This document shows, one piece after another, positions 49,521-61,584 of a stretch of 64,000 bases of DNA. Position 1 is the stretch's first letter; each line of letters opens with the position of its first letter. The position numbers were made by a program, and so were the translations under genes. Under the pieces are notes generated by a model. It saw only the letters and a program-made list of their open reading frames with translations, had not been told where the DNA came from and searched no databases. The stretch comes from Tillus elongatus (taxonomy: Eukaryota > Arthropoda > Insecta > Coleoptera > Cleridae), in the NCBI GenBank assembly GCA_964006375.1, contig OZ023266.1:63719446-63783445 (forward strand), given 5' to 3'.

Positions 49521-52500
49521 CTAATTGTCTTCTAACATTTCTATAGGACAAACTTTTGATACCGGCCGCCTATATACCCCTGTTTTGGTTTTCACATCAA
49601 CAATTCTAATTTTTCCATCTTTTGAAGGGTAAATTTCTTCAACTACTCCAAGTGGCCAGTTGTTTCGAGGTAACTGATTGTCCATTACTATTACAATTTC
49701 ATCTTTTTTCAAGTTTATATTTTGACTTAACCATTTTGATCTTGAAATCAGCGTAGGCGGATATTCTTTTATCCATCGTTTCCAAAAACGTTCAGTCAAT
49801 TGTTGAGAGTGCATCCATTGTTTTTTCAAAGTCACTTTTTCTGGAAAAATACAAAATGGTTCTGCAATACTTGATGTTCCGATAAGAAAATGATTTGGGG
49901 TTAAACTTTCTAAATTACCAGAATCTGATGATATATATGTGAGTGGTCTACTATTAACAGTGTGTTCGATTTCTGCAAAGACCTTCCGGAGTACCTCAAA
50001 TTAGTATCACCTTCATGGTATCCTTTACATTTCTCACTAGTCTCTCCCACACTCCCCCCATATGAGGATCACCTGGAGGATAAATTTCCATTCTATGTCT
50101 TCTGTGACTAATTTTCTTTCTACCAGACCCTGATCTATTTTCTTTCATTCTAATTTCAATTCTTTATCTCAAGACTTTAAATTTGTTCCATTATCACTCC
50201 ACATGATCTTTGGCTGCCCTCTTCTTGATATTCTTTTTATTAAATTTTCTGCTTGCTCATCTTCTTTTGTTTGATATTTCAGGTCTCGATATTTTATTCC
50301 TAACGATTAAGTAGTAAAGAAGTATTTAACTAAATTTTGAAGTTCTTCATCGGACTGTTCCTTTTATATGTCTAAATTTATATGAAATTTTGTGAAGTTG
50401 TCCATTTTTTTCTTTAAATTGATTTATGTTACCATGGACGACGAAACCAAGTTTAGTATTTGAAAGCACAGGTGAGTTTTTTGGACCTTCTATAAGCTGT
50501 ATAATGACGATAAGTTCCCAGTAATCTTGACCTATTAATAATTTGGGTTGAACATTTTCTTTGCTTGAAAAATCTATATTTTCTAGGTGCTTCCATTTCC
50601 TTCTGAGGCGACTAGCATTCATACTCTGCACAGGTAGTTCTAAATCTCGTATAGTACATACATTTTCCATATTATAACATTCTTTTTTATCAAGGGCAGC
50701 AATCTCAAAGTTTACTTTTCTAGTTCTTGAATGTTTCAAAATATTTTTGTCTCCACCTTAGATTAAAAGTAATTTCCTTTTCATCTAGATCAAGTTCATT
50801 TGCCAATCCTTCATCAAAAAGAGTAATTGTAGAACCTTCATCAAACAGTGCATAAATCTTGATTTCAGTATTTTGTGTTCATATAATCACTGGTGCTATT
50901 TTAAGTAGAATTTGATTCATATAGTTTGGAGCTGTATATGCAACTGTCTGTTTGGAGGGTCCTGCTATATTACCATAATCATAACTCTTCTGATCATCTT
51001 GGTTACTGTGTTGTTCTTCAATTATTGTTCTAACACCACTCTCCTTTTTACCTTCAAAATGGAGAAGTCTGTTGTGGATTTTCTCACAGTTTTCACTGCC
51101 ACATTTACGTTTACTTCTACAATCTGTGGTTCTATGTAAGGATTTTAAACAGCAAAAACACATTTTGTTGTCTTTGACTACTTTCCACCTATCTTCTATG
51201 CTCTTATCTAAAAACACTTTACATTTATCTAGAGTATGCTTCTCTTTACAAAGTGTGCAGTTTTTTACGGTTAACATTTGCTTTTTATCTTCAACAATTA
51301 CTAGTGCTCTTTGGTCATTATTTGAAACTTTCTGAGTTGATATACTCTGGATGTAACTGGCAGTTTGAGCTTTACTACAAATCCAATTTCTAAAATCCTT
51401 TAAAGAATAACTACCTTTATTTTTAGCAAGCTTTTCACCCCATGATAGCTGCATACTATACTGAAGTTTCTGCATTAAATCATCCATCAGTTGTGGGCAA
51501 GACATAATTATTTATGTTCAATGACTCAAATGTTAGTGCTAGATTATTTACAGTTTCTCCAAAATTAGAAAGTGCTGTATCATTATTTCTCACAATTGCA
51601 AGACTTTTGGCTTTATTTACTAATGTTTTTACAATAACATCTGGTCTCCCGAATTTATTTTCCAATATTTTTATATTAGAAGAAGCTTCAACAGACACAG
51701 TGATTAATAGTCCCTGAACTGCTCGACGAGCATCTCCCTTTAATGATTTTCTCAGTCTACATATATTTTCTTGATTGGTTAATGTGAGTATATCTGTTGT
51801 ATGTATGTACTGGCTTTAAAAACTTGGCAATTTTTTCGGATTTCCAGTAAAAATTGAATGTTCTTTGTCTGTAGTTTGTCTCAGTAGTATTTTTTCAAGA
51901 GTACTGTTATGACTATTTACATTTTCTGATAATGTATCATTATCATACTGCTTACCACCTTTAAAATATTTTTCCTTGTCACTAACTTCTGTTTTAATGT
52001 TACATCTTTTAACCAAGATTTAATTCTGCTATTGATTATCTCTTAATCCTGCAGGAAATCACCAGTTTCCCCGAAGTCTTTATTTCTATCCTCCATATGA
52101 ACACTACTGCCAGAAATGCTTTTTAATTTCAGCTGTAACTCCATGTCTAATAACTCCTTTTGCTTCTGGTATCTCGCTTCTTTAATCTCCGCTTCCATCT
52201 TTGCTTTCGATTCTACCATCTTCGCTTTCGATTATATGGCTTCAATAAGTCTTTTTTCTTCTAAATCGGCTAGTTTCTTTCTTGTTTCTAGTTGTACTAT
52301 TGACACTTGACCTGGGAAGGATGAATATTTACTACCTTTACTAACTGATTTAGTTTTCGTTTTTATCTCTTTTAACATTATTTTAGTGTATTCATCAACT
52401 TCTCTATTTAAATCTACTGCAGGTGCATCTGAAAACCCTTTAAAATGTTGTATAGATTGTAAGCTTTCACACCCTATACTTCTATTTTCACCGAATAACT

Positions 52501-52576
52501 GTATATTTTCATTTTCTGTCACTGATATTTTGTTGTCATATTTGACACTTCCATGATTTTGTGGATTATTTTCCAT
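49521..52576 (-). pseudogene. BEL/Pao retrotransposon relic: gag, protease, integrase; no reverse transcriptase
   Basis: Minus strand from 52576: a gag N-terminal segment beginning MENNPQNHGSVKYDN, a coiled-coil-like LETRKKLADLEEKRLIEAI, gag middle (51698-51480), zinc knuckles CTLCKEKHTLDKC and CFCCLKSLHRTTDC (50879-51505 frame), then a protease end PKLLIGQDYW with KLGFVVHG (50560-50440). Integrase follows at once: SDNGTNLKS near 50185, then ERFWKRWIKEYPPTL and NWPLGVVEEIYPSKDGKIRI, the conserved Pao C-terminus (49835-49521). The roughly 2.5-kb RT/RNase H part normally between protease and integrase is absent. Several stops. TGGTCCTTCGAGCCGG near 52637-52652 is like the primer-site region of such elements. 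Confidence 0.85.
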
Positions 52577-53130
52577 TCTGCCAAACGATTTTCCTACACT
52601 GGACTATTTCTCCCAGGGCTGAGTTTCAAATCCGGCTCGAAGGACCAAATTTTCAACAAGTATTAAAGCATAAATGCCATTATAAACTATCGTTTGAGTG
52701 AATGCGTCAGTGAAAAGTGTCTAGCCTAACGTTGAAATTAAAGATATAAAATTTAGGTGACGCTACGGCGGCGTCATATCCAAGTAAAAAAAAACAGATA
52801 ATTATGAAAAATAATAGCCAGAAACTGTATAAATAAGTCAAGGAGCATTGGGAAACACGTGTGAGTGAACTTTATAGTGAAACAGCAAGTTTAAAAGTGA
52901 AAATCAGAAAGAAGCTACATACCTAGTTTCCATAGTAACCAGAGCACTTGGATACGAAGAATCCGTCGTGAAAAAACATGATTGATATGCTTTTGTCTAT
53001 AAACTACAATTGAAATCGAATATTGGGATACAAAAAGTAGAAATTCATTGTCGTGAATGAATTCTTGTAATAATTAAATGTCAACGAGGGAGTGACAGCT
53101 AAAGTAAATGACAGGTACCAATATTTAAAA

Positions 53131-53322
53131 TACTGAAGCTCTTTTTGCTTATGAGATCTGTCAAAATTATAAAACTTATTGTTTGTAAACAGAAAAGGCA
53201 TATATAGATAAAAGAGATCTCTATTAGTTACTGAAGCTCTTTTTGCTTATGAGATCTGTCAAAATTATAAAACTTATTGTTTGTAAACAGAAAAGGCATA
53301 TATAGATAAAAGAGATCTCTAT
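53131..53322. repeat. Two 98-bp tandem units at the 5' side of the CR1-like LINE
   Basis: Unit 53131-53228 is repeated at 53229-53322 almost perfectly (TACTGAAGCTCTTTTTGC to GAGATCTCTAT). The second unit runs into the ORF1 frame. Tandem 5' units act as promoters in some LINEs; that role is only a possibility here. Confidence 0.9.
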
Positions 53323-53967
53323 AGAATAGAATTACTCGAACGCCAAAACAAGCGAAAGAATATTGTTGTGAGTGGAGTAAATCATGTTGAATATGACGGG
53401 AAAGATATAAGAGAGTTTATTGTTAAGAAAATAGAAAATCAACTCGACATCCAGTTGGGCTTGCATGAAGTCGATGGGGTACACATTGTTGGCAAGAAAG
53501 ATGGAAATGATAAACCCATAATAGTTGAGTTTACATCGTCGTATTATAAAAAGCTAGTATTCGCTAACACCAGGAAACTGAAAAATTCAAGGGTGTATAT
53601 AAACGACGATTTAACACTGAGACAGCAGAGGGAACAATACATCCTGAGGAGCCATCTACGTTTGGCAAAATCGAAAGGGCACAAAGCCTATATAAAGCGA
53701 GGTATTCTTTACGTTAACGATAGTATATACAAACCTGGTGACCTTGAAGATATAGAAAGAGGAGAGGAGTCAGCACTGGAACAGACCCAATCAAGTAGCG
53801 CGCCGCCAACACCAGTGGCCACAAAACGAACCATAGAAGTGCCCGGAGGTTCATCACGGAACAAAACACCCGTTACGAGTAAGAAAGTAATTACTAGAGC
53901 CACCTCCAAAACCGGTGTGCGTACTCTATCTCAGGGTTCCTCTGTTGACAAGAATCTTAAAAGGTAG
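53296..53967 (+). CDS. LINE ORF1 protein (about 220 codons, start unclear)
   Basis: Open frame from a stop just before 53296 to TAG at 53965. No ATG precedes the conserved part: LLERQNKRKNIVVSGV, then VYINDDLTLRQQREQYILRS and HKAYIKRGILYVND. The arrangement of a short helix, KNIVV strand and R-rich helix resembles the nucleic-acid-binding domain of ORF1 proteins of L1/CR1 type LINEs. A basic Ser/Thr-rich tail follows. The true start may be lost by 5' truncation, or be non-ATG (a GTG is at 53368). Product would coat LINE RNA; inferred. Confidence 0.7.
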   Translation, partial: AYIDKRDLYRIELLERQNKRKNIVVSGVNHVEYDGKDIREFIVKKIENQLDIQLGLHEVDGVHIVGKKDGNDKPIIVEFTSSYYKKLVFANTRKLKNSRVYINDDLTLRQQREQYILRSHLRLAKSKGHKAYIKRGILYVNDSIYKPGDLEDIERGEESALEQTQSSSAPPTPVATKRTIEVPGGSSRNKTPVTSKKVITRATSKTGVRTLSQGSSVDKNLKR

Positions 53968-54523
53968 GAGACTTTTTGTGCTTTTTGAACTGTGTATTGA
54001 TTTTTTCATACAACAAATTGCTCGTTTGAGTTTCTGACTTATTGTATACTGACCGACATTTTGTAAACTGTCATAACAGTTGACTGTTGTTTTACACAGT
54101 TGGTGTTTGGTGTGTATAGTAGAAATGAAATTTTGCATTACGCTCTTATATTAAGTGATAGATATTATATAGGCTTGCGTCGGTTATTGGCGATATATGT
54201 ATTTGTATGTTTATTTTTATTTTGAAACTGTACTATAACGTCGTTTTTACCTTTATCTTTATAGTTATCCTGCTGCTTTTGTTTGCGCAGGTATTTTTAT
54301 ATAATTGTTTGTTTTTTTGTTTGTTGTGGTGTGTTTTGGTCATTTTTGTTGGGTGTATCTATATACGCACGGTGAGCCTGATTGGTGTGCATAGAGGTGC
54401 CAGGGTGAGTGTGAGTGAGAGTATGGATGTATCTGGCTTTTCGCAGGGTTGATTTTGTTTTTGTTTGCTGGGATTTTGGAGTCTAATTTAACTGGTACTC
54501 ATCATTTGAAACCATTGATTGAT

Positions 54524-57490
54524 ATGGATAGTTACGTCAGGGATTTTCGGGTGGAAGATGTTAAGACAGTAGTGGTGCAGCACATAAATGATGCAAAGAA
54601 GTATTTTAATCAACTGAACGGAGGGAAGGAGTTCTCTGTGATTCATGTCAATATTAGAAGTATTGCAAAGAATAAAGATGAATTGGAAGTTTTGTTGGCA
54701 GCACTTGAGTATGATTTTGATGTGGTGGTTCTAACAGAAACCTTCAGGATTGATGATGTGACCCTGTTCAAGATGCCTTCGTATAACGTTTATTACAATA
54801 GTGGAGACTTGAATAGGAATGATGGTGTGGTGGTGTATGTGAGGGATAATTTGCAGGCTGATCATCAGATTGTTGACTTGGGAGTAACGAAGATCTTGAA
54901 ATTGAGGATAAAATATGGAGATAGAGACATTCAAGTTGTGGCTGCGTACAGATCGCCAGCAACGTGTGTTCGAACTTTTAATGCCAATCTGTACAACTTT
55001 CTGGCGAGCCAGAGGGGTAAAAATGACCTCGAATTCATAGTGGGTGATATAAACTTGAACATTCTTCAACAGGATAATGAGTGTGTTGATGAGTATCTAA
55101 ACATATTGAGTGAATTTGGATATAGATCTGCTATAAATGACTATACTAGAATAGAGGAGAATAGTAAGACCTGCATAGATCATATTTTTGTTTCTTCTTC
55201 TCTCCGGTATGTCCCACTAGCATCGTTGATATTACAGTACGATATTACAGATCATTTTCCAGTGTTGGTGAAGGTCGATTTACTGGACGGGTCGCCCGGA
55301 AACCATAAAATTGCGATTGATTCCAGAACATACACAGATTACCTAGGACTGAATAGTGATTTGGAGCAGGAATCCTGGATATCAGTATATGGGAAAAGTA
55401 ACATAGACGCTGCTTTTGCCTCCTTTATAGGGCAAATAGAATATTACAGGAAAAAGAATACTAGAGTTGTGAAGGTCCCACATTCAAAACGGAAGAGAAA
55501 TCCGTGGATTACGAATGGCATAATAAATTCGATACATGCAAAAAATCGGTTACATAGGGATAGCGTGGCTGAACCCAGCAATCAGGCAAAGGCTGAAACG
55601 TATAAGAGATTTAGAAATAAACTAAATTCAGTCATAAACAGAGCAAAGAACGACTACTACCGTAGCAAAATACAGGACGGCAGCAGCGGCTCAATTCATA
55701 TGTGGAAGTGCATAAATGACATAAAGGGGAAAAGGGAACCCAGATTTGAAGTGACAGAGATGGAAACAGAAGATGGTAATTTGGCAACGGGAGATGCGGA
55801 TGTCTCGGAAGCTTTTTGTGCCTATTTTACATCTGTGGGTGAGAGGTTAGCAAACGATATCACTATAAGAAATCGGAGATCTCTTCGGCGGAGACAAAAT
55901 AGCTCTACAATGTATCTAGAGCTGACTTCAGAGGACGAAGTAGAGAAAATAATCTCAAAATTAAAGGTACGTAAGGCACCTGGGTCAGATGGGATACAGG
56001 CGCGCATGCTGCGACAAATCGGAAAGAATATAGTGCATCCATTAACCTACCTTCTAAACGCTTGCATGGAGCAGGGTTTCTTTCCAACAGCATTAAAGAG
56101 AAGTATAATTAAACCCATGCATAAGGCCGGCAACAGGTCAAAACTATGTAATTATCGGCCAATCTCGCTTATGTCAAGCTTTGCTAAAATATTTGAGAAA
56201 ATATTGAAAATCAGAATCGCAGCCTTTGCAGAAAAATATCATCTACTTTCGGAAAAGCAGTATGGGTTTAGAGAAAATAAGTCAACACAGGACGCCATTG
56301 CCGATTTGATTGGACACATATATGGTAAAATGGATTTGGGAGTTCCAGTGGCGAGTGTGTTTGTGGATCTGACCAAGGCATTTGATACTGTTTGTCACGA
56401 TGAATTACTGGATACAATGTGGAGATTGGGTTTCAGGGGACCAGTTCATACTTTGTTAAAAAGCTACCTAACTGGAAGACTGCAGAGTGTGGCTGTAGGC
56501 GAGGTCTTGAGTCAGCCTAGTGAGGTTAGGTATGGTGTTCCGCAGGGAACGGTATTGGGTCCCATTCTTTTCAACCTATACAGGAGTGATCTGTTTGATA
56601 TAGAAACGAGGGGGAAAATCATTAGCTACGCAGATGACACGGCACTCGTATATTCCGGGGAAACTTGGCTTAGTTTGAGGGATGTAATACAGGAAGATTT
56701 TAAGGAAATAATGTATTATTGTGATGAAAAGAAATTGACAATAAATTTTGAGAAAACCAGTATTATGTTTTTCAGGCACTTTGAAAGATACGGACCAAAT
56801 TATAATGGGATAGTGGTGGAAACACAAGACCAGGTTATAGAAATAAAAGCGACAAATTCGGTGAAATACTTAGGAATAGAGATAGACTCTGGTTTGAGGT
56901 GGAACAGACACACAGAAACGCTGAAGAAAAAACTCAGATCGCTGATACCAACATTTAAATTTTTCAGAGATTTGGTTAGCAGGCGACAATTGTTAGTTAT
57001 GTATGATGCATTAGTTCAGCCCCTGTTAGCATACGGAATAATAGCCTGGGGTGGAGTTACGAAAAATTATTACACGCAGCTAGAGATAGTTCAGAAGTGG
57101 CTGATAAAGGTAATCTTTAACAGGGAAATAACCTATCCTACAGATCTTCTTTTTAAAGAGTCTGGGATTTTTGATTGTCGGCAACTCTTTGTGAAGTGGT
57201 TGCTGGTGTTTTGCTCAAAATGTTCTTATTTGCTACCTCCCATAAACCACGAATACGCGACGAGAAGTAGAGATGAAGGCGCATATGTACCCAAAGGTGC
57301 AAAGACAATAGGCCAGCGCAGTTTTGTTTATCTAGGTCCCAGGATATTTAGCGAGGTGCCCAGGCACTTGAAGCGGACAAATATGTCAAGGGCTTTGTTT
57401 GCTAAGGGAGTGGCGAGTTGGATTGGAGAAATGCCCAGATTGAGAGCACATCAAATGGTGGACTTCAAAAACTGGTACAACACAGAGTGA
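54524..57490 (+). CDS. LINE ORF2: endonuclease-reverse transcriptase (988 aa, intact)
   Basis: The first in-frame ATG is at 54524; the frame is open from 54419. An APE-type endonuclease comes first (residues about 30-250): VIHVNIRSI, VVVLTETF, VVAAYRSP, FIVGDINLN, TCIDHIF and YDITDHFPV, with the catalytic Glu, Asp and His motifs. Reverse transcriptase follows (about 490-760): KAPGSDGIQARML, NYRPISLMSSFAK, KQYGFRENKSTQDA, VFVDLTKAFDTV, YGVPQGTVLGPILFNLY and the catalytic ISYADDTALVY. A thumb and C-terminal region lacking RNase H end at the TGA. Length and gene order fit CR1/L2-group ORF2. Every motif I checked is intact, so this copy could be a source element. Confidence 0.93.
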   Translation: MDSYVRDFRVEDVKTVVVQHINDAKKYFNQLNGGKEFSVIHVNIRSIAKNKDELEVLLAALEYDFDVVVLTETFRIDDVTLFKMPSYNVYYNSGDLNRNDGVVVYVRDNLQADHQIVDLGVTKILKLRIKYGDRDIQVVAAYRSPATCVRTFNANLYNFLASQRGKNDLEFIVGDINLNILQQDNECVDEYLNILSEFGYRSAINDYTRIEENSKTCIDHIFVSSSLRYVPLASLILQYDITDHFPVLVKVDLLDGSPGNHKIAIDSRTYTDYLGLNSDLEQESWISVYGKSNIDAAFASFIGQIEYYRKKNTRVVKVPHSKRKRNPWITNGIINSIHAKNRLHRDSVAEPSNQAKAETYKRFRNKLNSVINRAKNDYYRSKIQDGSSGSIHMWKCINDIKGKREPRFEVTEMETEDGNLATGDADVSEAFCAYFTSVGERLANDITIRNRRSLRRRQNSSTMYLELTSEDEVEKIISKLKVRKAPGSDGIQARMLRQIGKNIVHPLTYLLNACMEQGFFPTALKRSIIKPMHKAGNRSKLCNYRPISLMSSFAKIFEKILKIRIAAFAEKYHLLSEKQYGFRENKSTQDAIADLIGHIYGKMDLGVPVASVFVDLTKAFDTVCHDELLDTMWRLGFRGPVHTLLKSYLTGRLQSVAVGEVLSQPSEVRYGVPQGTVLGPILFNLYRSDLFDIETRGKIISYADDTALVYSGETWLSLRDVIQEDFKEIMYYCDEKKLTINFEKTSIMFFRHFERYGPNYNGIVVETQDQVIEIKATNSVKYLGIEIDSGLRWNRHTETLKKKLRSLIPTFKFFRDLVSRRQLLVMYDALVQPLLAYGIIAWGGVTKNYYTQLEIVQKWLIKVIFNREITYPTDLLFKESGIFDCRQLFVKWLLVFCSKCSYLLPPINHEYATRSRDEGAYVPKGAKTIGQRSFVYLGPRIFSEVPRHLKRTNMSRALFAKGVASWIGEMPRLRAHQMVDFKNWYNTE

Positions 57491-58043
57491 CCAACAGTGA
57501 CTTGTCAATGGCCTGCCACTGCATTTGTTGGAGAATGTTTGCTGTTTCACTTGCTTGGGTAGTGTCTCGGTGCACAGACAGCATTTCTCAGTGGGTGAAA
57601 AGAGGTGTGCGCGCGCGTGTGTGTGTGAGTGTGTGTGTGTGAGCGCGTGTGCGTATATACGATGAGGGGGTGCAGGTGTGTAAGTGCAGATAGGTGTACA
57701 TGTGGTCATGCGCCTGTGAGGATATATAAGAGGTCAGTAAAGTATGGGTAGGTATGCACAGATGTGTGTGTGCGAGTGTTTGGGATTGTGTGGATGTGTG
57801 TGTGTGCGTGCATGTGGGTGTGTATGGATGGAGGTGTACCTCAGTGTATGCATGTGTATGTATAGATTGTGATATGATGTAGCAATGTTTAGTTTGCAGT
57901 CTAGTAATATTCATGTACTGTCAACCCACGCACAAGTATAAAAATACTTTTGTGGGAGGATTTGTTTATTGGATTCTTGATTGTTTTATTAACTGCACAT
58001 TATTTGTAGTCTGATTTATTGTAATTATTGCCCAATAAACTGT
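57491..58043 (+). other. 3' untranslated region of the LINE
   Basis: Contains a degenerate GT-rich tract (57600-57870) and ends in GCCCAATAAACTG before the TTA tail. AATAAA at 58032 may be the polyadenylation signal. Confidence 0.65.
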
Positions 58044-58076
58044 TATTATTATTATTATTATTTATTATTAGTTTTA

Positions 58077-58598
58077 ATTGTAAACTGTTTTGGTAGTGGG
58101 GTATAAATATTTATAATTGGTATAAATGTATGTATAGATGTTATACAATATTATTATAACTTGAGAAACTGAAACTCGTATGATTCAAATAGTAGTCAAA
58201 ATATAGAGAGAAATTTAAAAAGTCCATCAATATCAAAGAAAAGAACTCACAAATACCTTTTGAAGCATAAGAGTCGAGAAGATTTATTGTAAAACAATAT
58301 TATATGAACTAGTAATACACATGCATACAGGGAAAGTAACATAAATAAAAGGTAGTAAAACAAATATATATATATTTATTTAAAATCATCTTAAATACAT
58401 AAAATTTGAACATAGAGGGTGTTTTAAAACTACAATACACACAAATATAAATAAAAATCTCATTATATCTGATAATCATATATAAATTAACACTATAATA
58501 TATTGACCAAATTTAACATAAAACATTATATAGGGTATTATTATACAAAATATAAATAAATAACTTTTCATATAATTTATAAATTATAACTTCAATAT

Positions 58599-58607
<9 letters not shown>
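58077..58607. other. Non-coding AT-rich stretch
   Basis: No feature recognised. Confidence 0.4.

Positions 58608-58679
<72 letters not shown>
58608..58679. repeat. (TA)n microsatellite
   Basis: Pure TA run followed by GTGTGTG. Confidence 0.95.
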
Positions 58680-58682
<3 letters not shown>

Positions 58683-59126
58683 GTGTGCGTAAAATGTGTT
58701 TCCCTTTAAGTGAAGACAATTCATTATTCCATAACGGGTTGGACGATTTTCAAAAACTTTTGTTTAAACAAAGTACTCCAAAAGCTACACATCCTGGTAT
58801 GCATTATTTTAAGATTCGCTTTTTCCCTAGCCTACTATGATGACAAATAAGACCCCAAAAATGACTAACGCATATTAGGCATTTTTTTACACAAAAAAAA
58901 CAAATACCTCTTTCGATCTAGGAATATCTGTAGGCTACATACCAAGTTTCAATATCGTAACTTATACCGAGTGTTCACAACTTCGGTGCAAAAAAATGAA
59001 AAAATCGACTTTTTATGCGTGCCCTGTGTAAACGATGCTGATCGTCTTGCAAATATTAGATTGCCAATGGATTAAGAGTCACCTGGTGTATCCATTCACG
59101 CAATACCATCCGCATATTTTATACAG
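58680..59126. other. Non-coding, no feature recognised
   Basis: CCGAGTGTTCACAAC near 58976 resembles the mariner-like tip at 59127 but is not paired with another end. Confidence 0.35.
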
Positions 59127-60320
59127 AGTGTTCATAATAAATACGGAAACATACCCTTTTCCAATCTATTACTCAATTTCGAGTTTGATCGGACCAGAAT
59201 CTTAAATTTTGGGTAGGCACCACACTATTAAATCTGAAAGTAGGTTAACAACTTCAACGCTAAAGAAGAAAGTTCTATCGGTTGGTTAACTAATTTCCTC
59301 GAACTATAATGAATTTTTCCAGCATCTTCATTGCAATTTTCCCAAGTATCACCTATTTCTATTGGCATAAAAAACGTTTACAGTCTGATAGTTGCATTAT
59401 TTAGCAGCTTATATAATTTCGCAAGTCGTTGTACACGGAAACGTGGTGAACTCTCACAAATATGGCCTGAATTTTAACAGCCAGTCAAAAAATTAAATTA
59501 ATTCCACTTGTGGGCGATAACCATAAGACATATCGAGAAACTGCGGCAGAATTTAACAGTGACTTTTCAGACAGTTCCTAAAGTAAATATACATTTTGAT
59601 AGAACCGAAAGTATTGTTCCAACAAAGCGCACCAGAAATGTGAATAATCTTTCAGGAAATACCATTATGAACGAGCTCCAAGGAAATTCGAAGACCAGTG
59701 TGAGACTACTAGCAAGAAATCTTAAGATGAAACCAACTAAAGTTTGGAGGTGGCTTAAGCGAAACAAACAAAATCGCTATAAGCAAAAAATTTTGCATAC
59801 CTTGGAAAATATCAATGAAGAACTTTCTTGCCTAAAATAATGTTTAGCGATGAAACTATCTTCACTACTAACGGAGTGTTAAAATTCAAGGTATTGGTGC
59901 GACCAAAATCCAAATTGGATAATAAATTGAAAGAGGCAATACTCTTCTAAAAAACAATGTCAGGTGTGGCATATTCCACAATAAAATAATGGGACCCTCC
60001 TTTTTTGAGGAAGATCTTAACGCAGAAAATTTTCTTAACTTTTTAACATCGAATTATGGGACGTTTTAGAAGATATACCTGTAAGACTGAGGCAGGACAT
60101 GATTTTTCAGCTTGATCCTGTTCCTATGCACAATGCAAGAATAGTACAGGAATGGTTGGAAACGAAATTTCTGGTGAAATGGATAGGACGGAACACTCCC
60201 CCTGTTTGATGGCCTCTTCTCTCACCCGACCTAACACCACTTGATTACTTTTTTTGTGGTACCCTCAAAGAAAAAGCTTATCGAGATCGTTCAACCAATC
60301 TGAACGATTTAAAAGAATAA
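59127..60320 (+). pseudogene. Mariner-like transposase relic
   Basis: TA then CAGAGTGTTCATAATAAATA at 59127 may be the left tip. The N-terminal part is an open 110-codon frame (59508-59840) with NELQGNSKTSVRLLARNLKM, a helix-turn-helix; then MFSDETIFTTNG (first Asp), LDPVPMHNARIVQEWLETKF (second Asp, with Gln and Gly-Ala changed) and SPDLTPLDYFFCGTLKEKAY (third Asp) in broken frames. The right end is lost where the errantivirus LTR region begins, so the retroelement probably inserted into it. Confidence 0.75.
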
Positions 60321-60728
60321 GATCGTGACGCGACTTAACTTTAGCGTTAAGACAATTAACTTTTTTAAACAATTTATTATTACTTAAACACAATGATTAC
60401 TTAATACAATAATGAGACAAAAAATATATATATAAGTGATATTAAAATACTTGACACGCCATGTGCCAGACTAACTAGGAAACAAGCAATGAACGCTCCT
60501 ATCTCGGTGCTTATCCTATTTATAGTCTTCCTCTCCAGGCGTGGCACTATTGTCTCTGGAGGTGACCTGGATCTGCTAATGCTGAATGTCACCGGAGATA
60601 TTCCGTTCGCACTTGCTGGTTTTACGCCTGCATTCCTACAGGCGCCACTTCATGATTATGATGACACTGCGGTTTCTAAGGAGGCCAGGATACATTGTTG
60701 CACAATAGCCTGTTGTTGTGGCTCTATT
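60321..60728 (-). repeat. Putative 3' LTR of the errantivirus
   Basis: On the minus strand, AAAGGGGGGAGGAG (60729-60745) is a polypurine tract right after the envelope frame end. The following 400 bp lack coding capacity, contain AATAAATTG (a possible poly(A) signal) near 60386, and end where homology to the mariner relic resumes. Boundaries are estimates because the other LTR is outside the window. Confidence 0.5.
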
Positions 60729-60756
60729 TATCTCCTCCCCCCTTTGAAGAACGAAG

Positions 60757-61536
60757 CTACGGTTCGTTCCGGATTTTCAAGGGAAATCCGGCTTCGGTGG
60801 TTCCTGGGTTGATCTTCAATTCTCCCTTGTCGGTTCTTGGGTTGATCTTCGTAGTTCTTCTAGTGGTTCTTCTTCTTATGACTCCCCATTTGACGGCTAT
60901 CATTATGATGGCGGTTAAAATAGCCACGTACAATAATATGGTCCATATACTCAGGTGATGTAATGGTAGTTCCATTCGGCCTGGTATATTTTTCTTAATG
61001 TTTTGGAGTTGGTGTTGGATCTGCTCGATGTTATGCAGCTGTACGTTGTCTAATTTGAGTTCGGGTACCTTTTCGTAATTTGTTTCTTCCTTCGTAGTGG
61101 TGGTTTCTAATTTGGGGAGATTGAATAGTTGTTGTGTTTCTGCTGTAGTGGGGCCGGTTTTATAAATTTTGTTTCCTACTTTCAATTGGCAATTTGGTTG
61201 GAGGTTGACCAATTTGGTACCCTTGATGATATTGGTCCACTCTTGTTCCTGGCAAGTTATTCTGGCGTTTGTCTCTTCTGGCGCTAAGATGATGTATTGA
61301 CTGGTTCCATATCTCGAAACTGTGGTTTGTTTAATTTTGACTAATTCTTGGTTACAATTATCGATAGGCTTTTGAAATTTTATTAGTTTTATTTCACATG
61401 GGTTCTGATCATTCATGGCTGTTGGATTGTCGTCTTGGCAGAAATATAATTTGTTCTTTAAATTTTGACATTCTTCATTTCGAAAGGCATATTGTTTACT
61501 GCTTAGGATCAAGTATTTGGTTCTAGGGATTATCAT
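60757..61536 (-). pseudogene. Errantivirus envelope gene, C-terminal part
   Basis: Minus-strand open frame of 259 codons, continuing the envelope gene after a break. A membrane-spanning segment (ILLYVAILTAIIMIAV, residues about 201-216) near the end is followed by a basic cytoplasmic tail (RRRTTRRTTK). Cysteines at regular spacing lie in the N-terminal half. This layout matches the end of insect errantivirus envelope proteins, which are related to baculovirus fusion proteins. The reading frame is not continuous with the upstream part, so a full-length envelope is not encoded as the sequence stands. It is an old endogenous copy and is described only as found. Confidence 0.72.
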
Positions 61537-61584
61537 GGTAAAGGTGTGTGGATTTTTTGGGACAGGTAATGTGTATAACTGATA

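Larger units (their letters stand above)
53131..58076 (+). mobile_element. CR1/L2-like LINE, nearly complete
   Basis: Tandem 5' units, ORF1, ORF2, a 3' untranslated region rich in GT dinucleotides (57600-57870) and a simple TTA/ATT tail (58044-58076) after CCCAATAAACTG. Microsatellite tails are the rule in CR1/L2-group LINEs. No stop interrupts ORF2. I cannot identify target duplications confidently. Confidence 0.85.

Noticed and set aside
57600..57914. His/Thr-rich minus-strand frames
   Set aside because: Products of the GT-rich tract in the LINE 3' untranslated region.
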